Positions 62,005-64,000 of a DNA stretch of 64,000 nucleotides are shown piece by piece; position 1 is the stretch's first letter; every line of letters begins with the position of its first letter. The stretch comes from Thermomicrobiales bacterium (GTDB lineage: Bacteria; Chloroflexota; Chloroflexia; Thermomicrobiales; UBA6265). The notes beneath the pieces were generated by a model. That model saw only the letters and a program-made list of their open reading frames with translations, was not told the DNA's origin and ran no database searches. The stretch is from NCBI GenBank assembly GCA_041390825.1, contig JAWKPF010000009.1, forward strand, positions 62,001 through 126,000. Reading direction: 5' to 3'. The translations under genes and the position numbers were made by a program.

Positions 62005-62916
62005 CTAGATCGGGATTAGTGGCCACTGGTTTCCGCGAAAATGAATGTCCGGATCTGGCCAGATGAGTGAACCGTGACCTTCGAGTTGGACATCGAACCG
62101 GAGATCTACATCCGCCCAAAGCGTATCCGCCGTGTTAACGCCGGTCACAAGGGCCGTGGGCATCAGGCGGAACCCTGGCATGGGCACCCAGACTGGCCGA
62201 TCCATGTTTTCCTCAAAGATCAGCACCTCGTGCGATTCGCCGTTTCCGCGAATCAGCGGTACCGGGCCAGTGGGTCCAAACCCGAATTGGAAGATGGTGT
62301 GGCGCTGATGCAACCAGCATTTCGCCCACAGATCGCCAGTGGTGAAATCTGAATTGCCGGTATACCCACGCACTCCGCCGAACAGTTCGATCGGTGCTGA
62401 GGACTGCCAGCGTCCAGATGCCGAGAACGGTATCCGTTCGGCCGACAACCCGTATCTGACCGTCACGCCGAAACTTGAGGCGAAGAAATCGCCACTGTGA
62501 TGGGTGTATCCACCGGTAATGTGAAGACCGTCGGGACGCCAGTCGAACCGCATGTTATTGGGGCCATTGACCCAGGCTTCTGCATACCAGAATGAATGAT
62601 CAATGGGCTGGTCGACGGTGCCGGTGCCTCCGGCGGTGTAGGTGACAAATGGATCCCACTCGCCAATTCGCACTTTGATGGCCGACAGCACCGCGTCAGA
62701 TCGGGCCTGAGCGGCTTCAGTGAGTGACGCCTTTAGTGCAGGATCATGGTCAAACGGTCCAGGCTTGGCCGCTTTCTCAGCCACGCTCGGACGGGATGCC
62801 GCGATGATGGCGTTTTGTTGGACGAGATCTGCTTCCTGCTTTTCGTACTGGGCTATGAGCACTGCCGCTAGTTCAGGGTCGATGGCGTTGTAGGGATTTT
62901 GATGGATTGATTGCAT
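62005..62916 (-). CDS. Unknown beta-rich protein of the mobile module
   Basis: 303 residues from the ATG at 62916 (GAGGGG 6 bp upstream); earlier in-frame starts exist. A helical, Ala/Gln-rich N-terminus (LAAVLIAQYEKQEADLVQQN) is followed by about 200 residues of strands rich in Trp, Gly and aromatic residues (DHSFWYAEAWVNGPNNMRFD, SSAPIELFGGVRGYTGNSDF). No family recognised and no signal peptide. It could be a structural or surface protein, or a lectin-like fold; all speculative. Its own terminator follows. Confidence 0.7.
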   Translation of the reverse strand: MQSIHQNPYNAIDPELAAVLIAQYEKQEADLVQQNAIIAASRPSVAEKAAKPGPFDHDPALKASLTEAAQARSDAVLSAIKVRIGEWDPFVTYTAGGTGTVDQPIDHSFWYAEAWVNGPNNMRFDWRPDGLHITGGYTHHSGDFFASSFGVTVRYGLSAERIPFSASGRWQSSAPIELFGGVRGYTGNSDFTTGDLWAKCWLHQRHTIFQFGFGPTGPVPLIRGNGESHEVLIFEENMDRPVWVPMPGFRLMPTALVTGVNTADTLWADVDLRFDVQLEGHGSLIWPDPDIHFRGNQWPLIPI

Positions 62917-63237
62917 GATCATCCCCTCGACTTTCACTGACTCAAACGACCGAACACTGATGTTCAATAATCCTTGAACGGGATAACCGACGTCCTCCAG
63001 TGGTCGGATCCACCATACATAAAAATTTGAGAGCCCCATTGTACGGGTGCGACTGCGAAAATATAAGTAGTTATGGAAAGAATTAGGTACCTATTTTTCA
63101 CATCGCCAGAGGGCTAGGGCAGAGAAGCACAGATACTCAGCTCGCCTCCAAAACCGAACAGCGAGGTGTCGTAAATTCACCGAAGCGGGTATCTATACTT
63201 CCGAGGTGAGACAACTGACTATTTGAAGGGTGGATAC
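62917..63237. other. Divergent intergenic region
   Basis: About 320 bp between the divergent genes at 62916 and 63238. Locally AT-rich (near 63060-63100). No gene or operator was recognised. Confidence 0.45.
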
Positions 63238-63480
63238 GTGAAGTACGACATCATCAGTGAGAACGACGCTCCAAAACCACCGGCGAAGCAAAGTCAGAAT
63301 GCGGCCGAAGCGGCCAGCATCGTGGCACAGCTGAAGAAAGGCAAGGTCGCCAAGGTCGAACCCGAAGCGCCTCAAACCATTCGTGGTCTGCGAGTCAATC
63401 TTGCTCGGGCTGCAAAGACAGCGGGAATCAAGATTCAAACGTGGGACGTTGACGGAATTCTCTACGTCAAGGCCATCTGA
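63238..63480 (+). CDS. Small hypothetical protein
   Basis: 80 residues from the GTG at 63238 (AAGGGTGG upstream); an ATG at 63223 is in frame. Lys/Ala-rich (PPAKQSQNAAEAASIVAQLK) with a C-terminal part resembling a small DNA-binding or HTH-like segment (GLRVNLARAAKTAGIKIQTW). It reads divergently from the unknown protein at 62916. Function not recognised. Confidence 0.55.
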   Translation: MKYDIISENDAPKPPAKQSQNAAEAASIVAQLKKGKVAKVEPEAPQTIRGLRVNLARAAKTAGIKIQTWDVDGILYVKAI

Positions 63481-63555
63481 ATCCTCTCAAGCGGAACAGT
63501 AGAAGAAACTTCGCGCGATGACGCGTGTCGAGGAATGCGAAAAGACCGCAGCTGC

Positions 63556-64000
63556 TTAGGATTGAGTTCCCGGCAATGGCGCAGAGTAGGGTGGAGGAGG
63601 GCAGTGGCAAGGTCTTCCGCTTAGCAAGTCAACGCTGTTTTGCTCGTGCTCCAATTGATACAAAGTCCCTTCGATCAAACGCCTGACGACCATGGCGGAT
63701 CCGTCAAGTTCATCCTCCGAGGGTGGATTATCCAAATTGTGGTGAAACGAACGTAAGAGAAAGACAAAGCTAGCGCAGGCTAGACGAAGTGATCCCGATC
63801 GAAGTCGACGGGTTCGACTGCTAAATTCGTAGACGACCTCCGCCGCTTCCCCGAATCGATCGATCAAGAGATTGATATCGGTTGAGGGGGAGGTGGTCAC
63901 TGGCCAGGCTCTCAAGCGAATGCGTTCACGCCGCACTGCGAGCCGGGCTGCCTCAAGACTGTGCAGCAGACCAACCAATTCGTCGCGGCAGTGCTCCTGC
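63556..64000 (-). CDS. Hypothetical helical protein, N-terminus beyond window edge
   Basis: The frame is open from the window end (visible start QEHCRDELVGLLHSLEAARL) to the stop at 63556. Helical and Arg/Leu-rich (AARLAVRRERIRLRAWPV), then a long helix (LRLACASFVFLLRSFHHNLD) and a Pro-rich tail (CHCPPPPYSAPLPG). A start codon at 63978 is possible but the upstream residues look continuous. Function not recognised. Confidence 0.55.
   Translation of the reverse strand, partial: QEHCRDELVGLLHSLEAARLAVRRERIRLRAWPVTTSPSTDINLLIDRFGEAAEVVYEFSSRTRRLRSGSLRLACASFVFLLRSFHHNLDNPPSEDELDGSAMVVRRLIEGTLYQLEHEQNSVDLLSGRPCHCPPPPYSAPLPGTQS

Noticed and set aside
1..64000. CRISPR arrays and insertion sequences
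   Set aside because: No regularly spaced identical repeats and no transposase with flanking inverted repeats were recognised; the only repeat arrays are the phased CpG tracts and the 29.8 kb repeats.

Overview
The window looks like chromosome, or a large replicon, of a moderately GC-rich (about 55-58% by eye) bacterium. Gene style points to Chloroflexota, probably the class Thermomicrobia: a large MalT/LuxR-type ATPase regulator, LURP-one, DUF1269 and SHOCT small proteins, a YkuD L,D-transpeptidase with repeated N-terminal modules, many GTG/TTG starts, and copper genes of that group. This assignment is inference from protein style and not a database result.

Region 1 (1-21 kb) is well preserved. 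A small stress-protein cluster and a LuxR regulator on the minus strand are followed by a plus-strand arginine deiminase (ADI) operon. Its order is APC permease, arcA, a small anchored protein, a YfcC/ArcD-type carrier, ornithine carbamoyltransferase, an NhaC antiporter, a type II P-type cation ATPase, carbamate kinase and an MFS exporter, then DUF1269, a secreted protein and an alpha/beta hydrolase. Together they would turn arginine into ornithine, ammonia, CO2 and ATP, with ion pumps that could use that ATP. A tRNA-Arg(CCG) closes the region.

Region 2 (21.3-29.2 kb) is a copper island. It holds a decayed CopA-type ATPase joined to a cytochrome P450 remnant, a CopZ-like chaperone facing a CsoR repressor across two palindromic operators, a secreted DUF305 protein, a Cys-rich Csp-like copper store, and a second P1B ATPase with a CPD motif.

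Region 3 (29.2-41.4 kb) is a plasmid-like integrated element: imperfect repeats, a replication-relaxation protein, VapBC, a Rep-like protein, a ribbon-helix-helix/ParA partition pair with striking 4-bp-phased CpG arrays, a zinc-ribbon protein, a CBASS-like operon (two CD-NTases around an S-4TM effector) and a tyrosine recombinase.

Region 4 (41.8-59 kb) mixes a cold-shock/DUF3825 protein, a PCYCGC-family protein whose reading frame contains a UGA at a conserved cysteine position (candidate selenoprotein), a PAP2 phosphatase, CopC and CopC-CopD copper proteins, a CadC-like ArsR regulator, an L,D-transpeptidase, a ResABC-like cytochrome c maturation set, a multicopper oxidase coupled to a ZIP transporter, and an ArsR/CDF efflux pair.

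Region 5 (59.3-64 kb) is again mobile-element-like: a small SSB-like protein, a primase with zinc finger, an ArdC-type protein and unknowns.

From 21 kb onward many genes are split by single-base shifts, several at homopolymers. This may be real decay or long-read sequencing error, so those genes are listed once over their full span.
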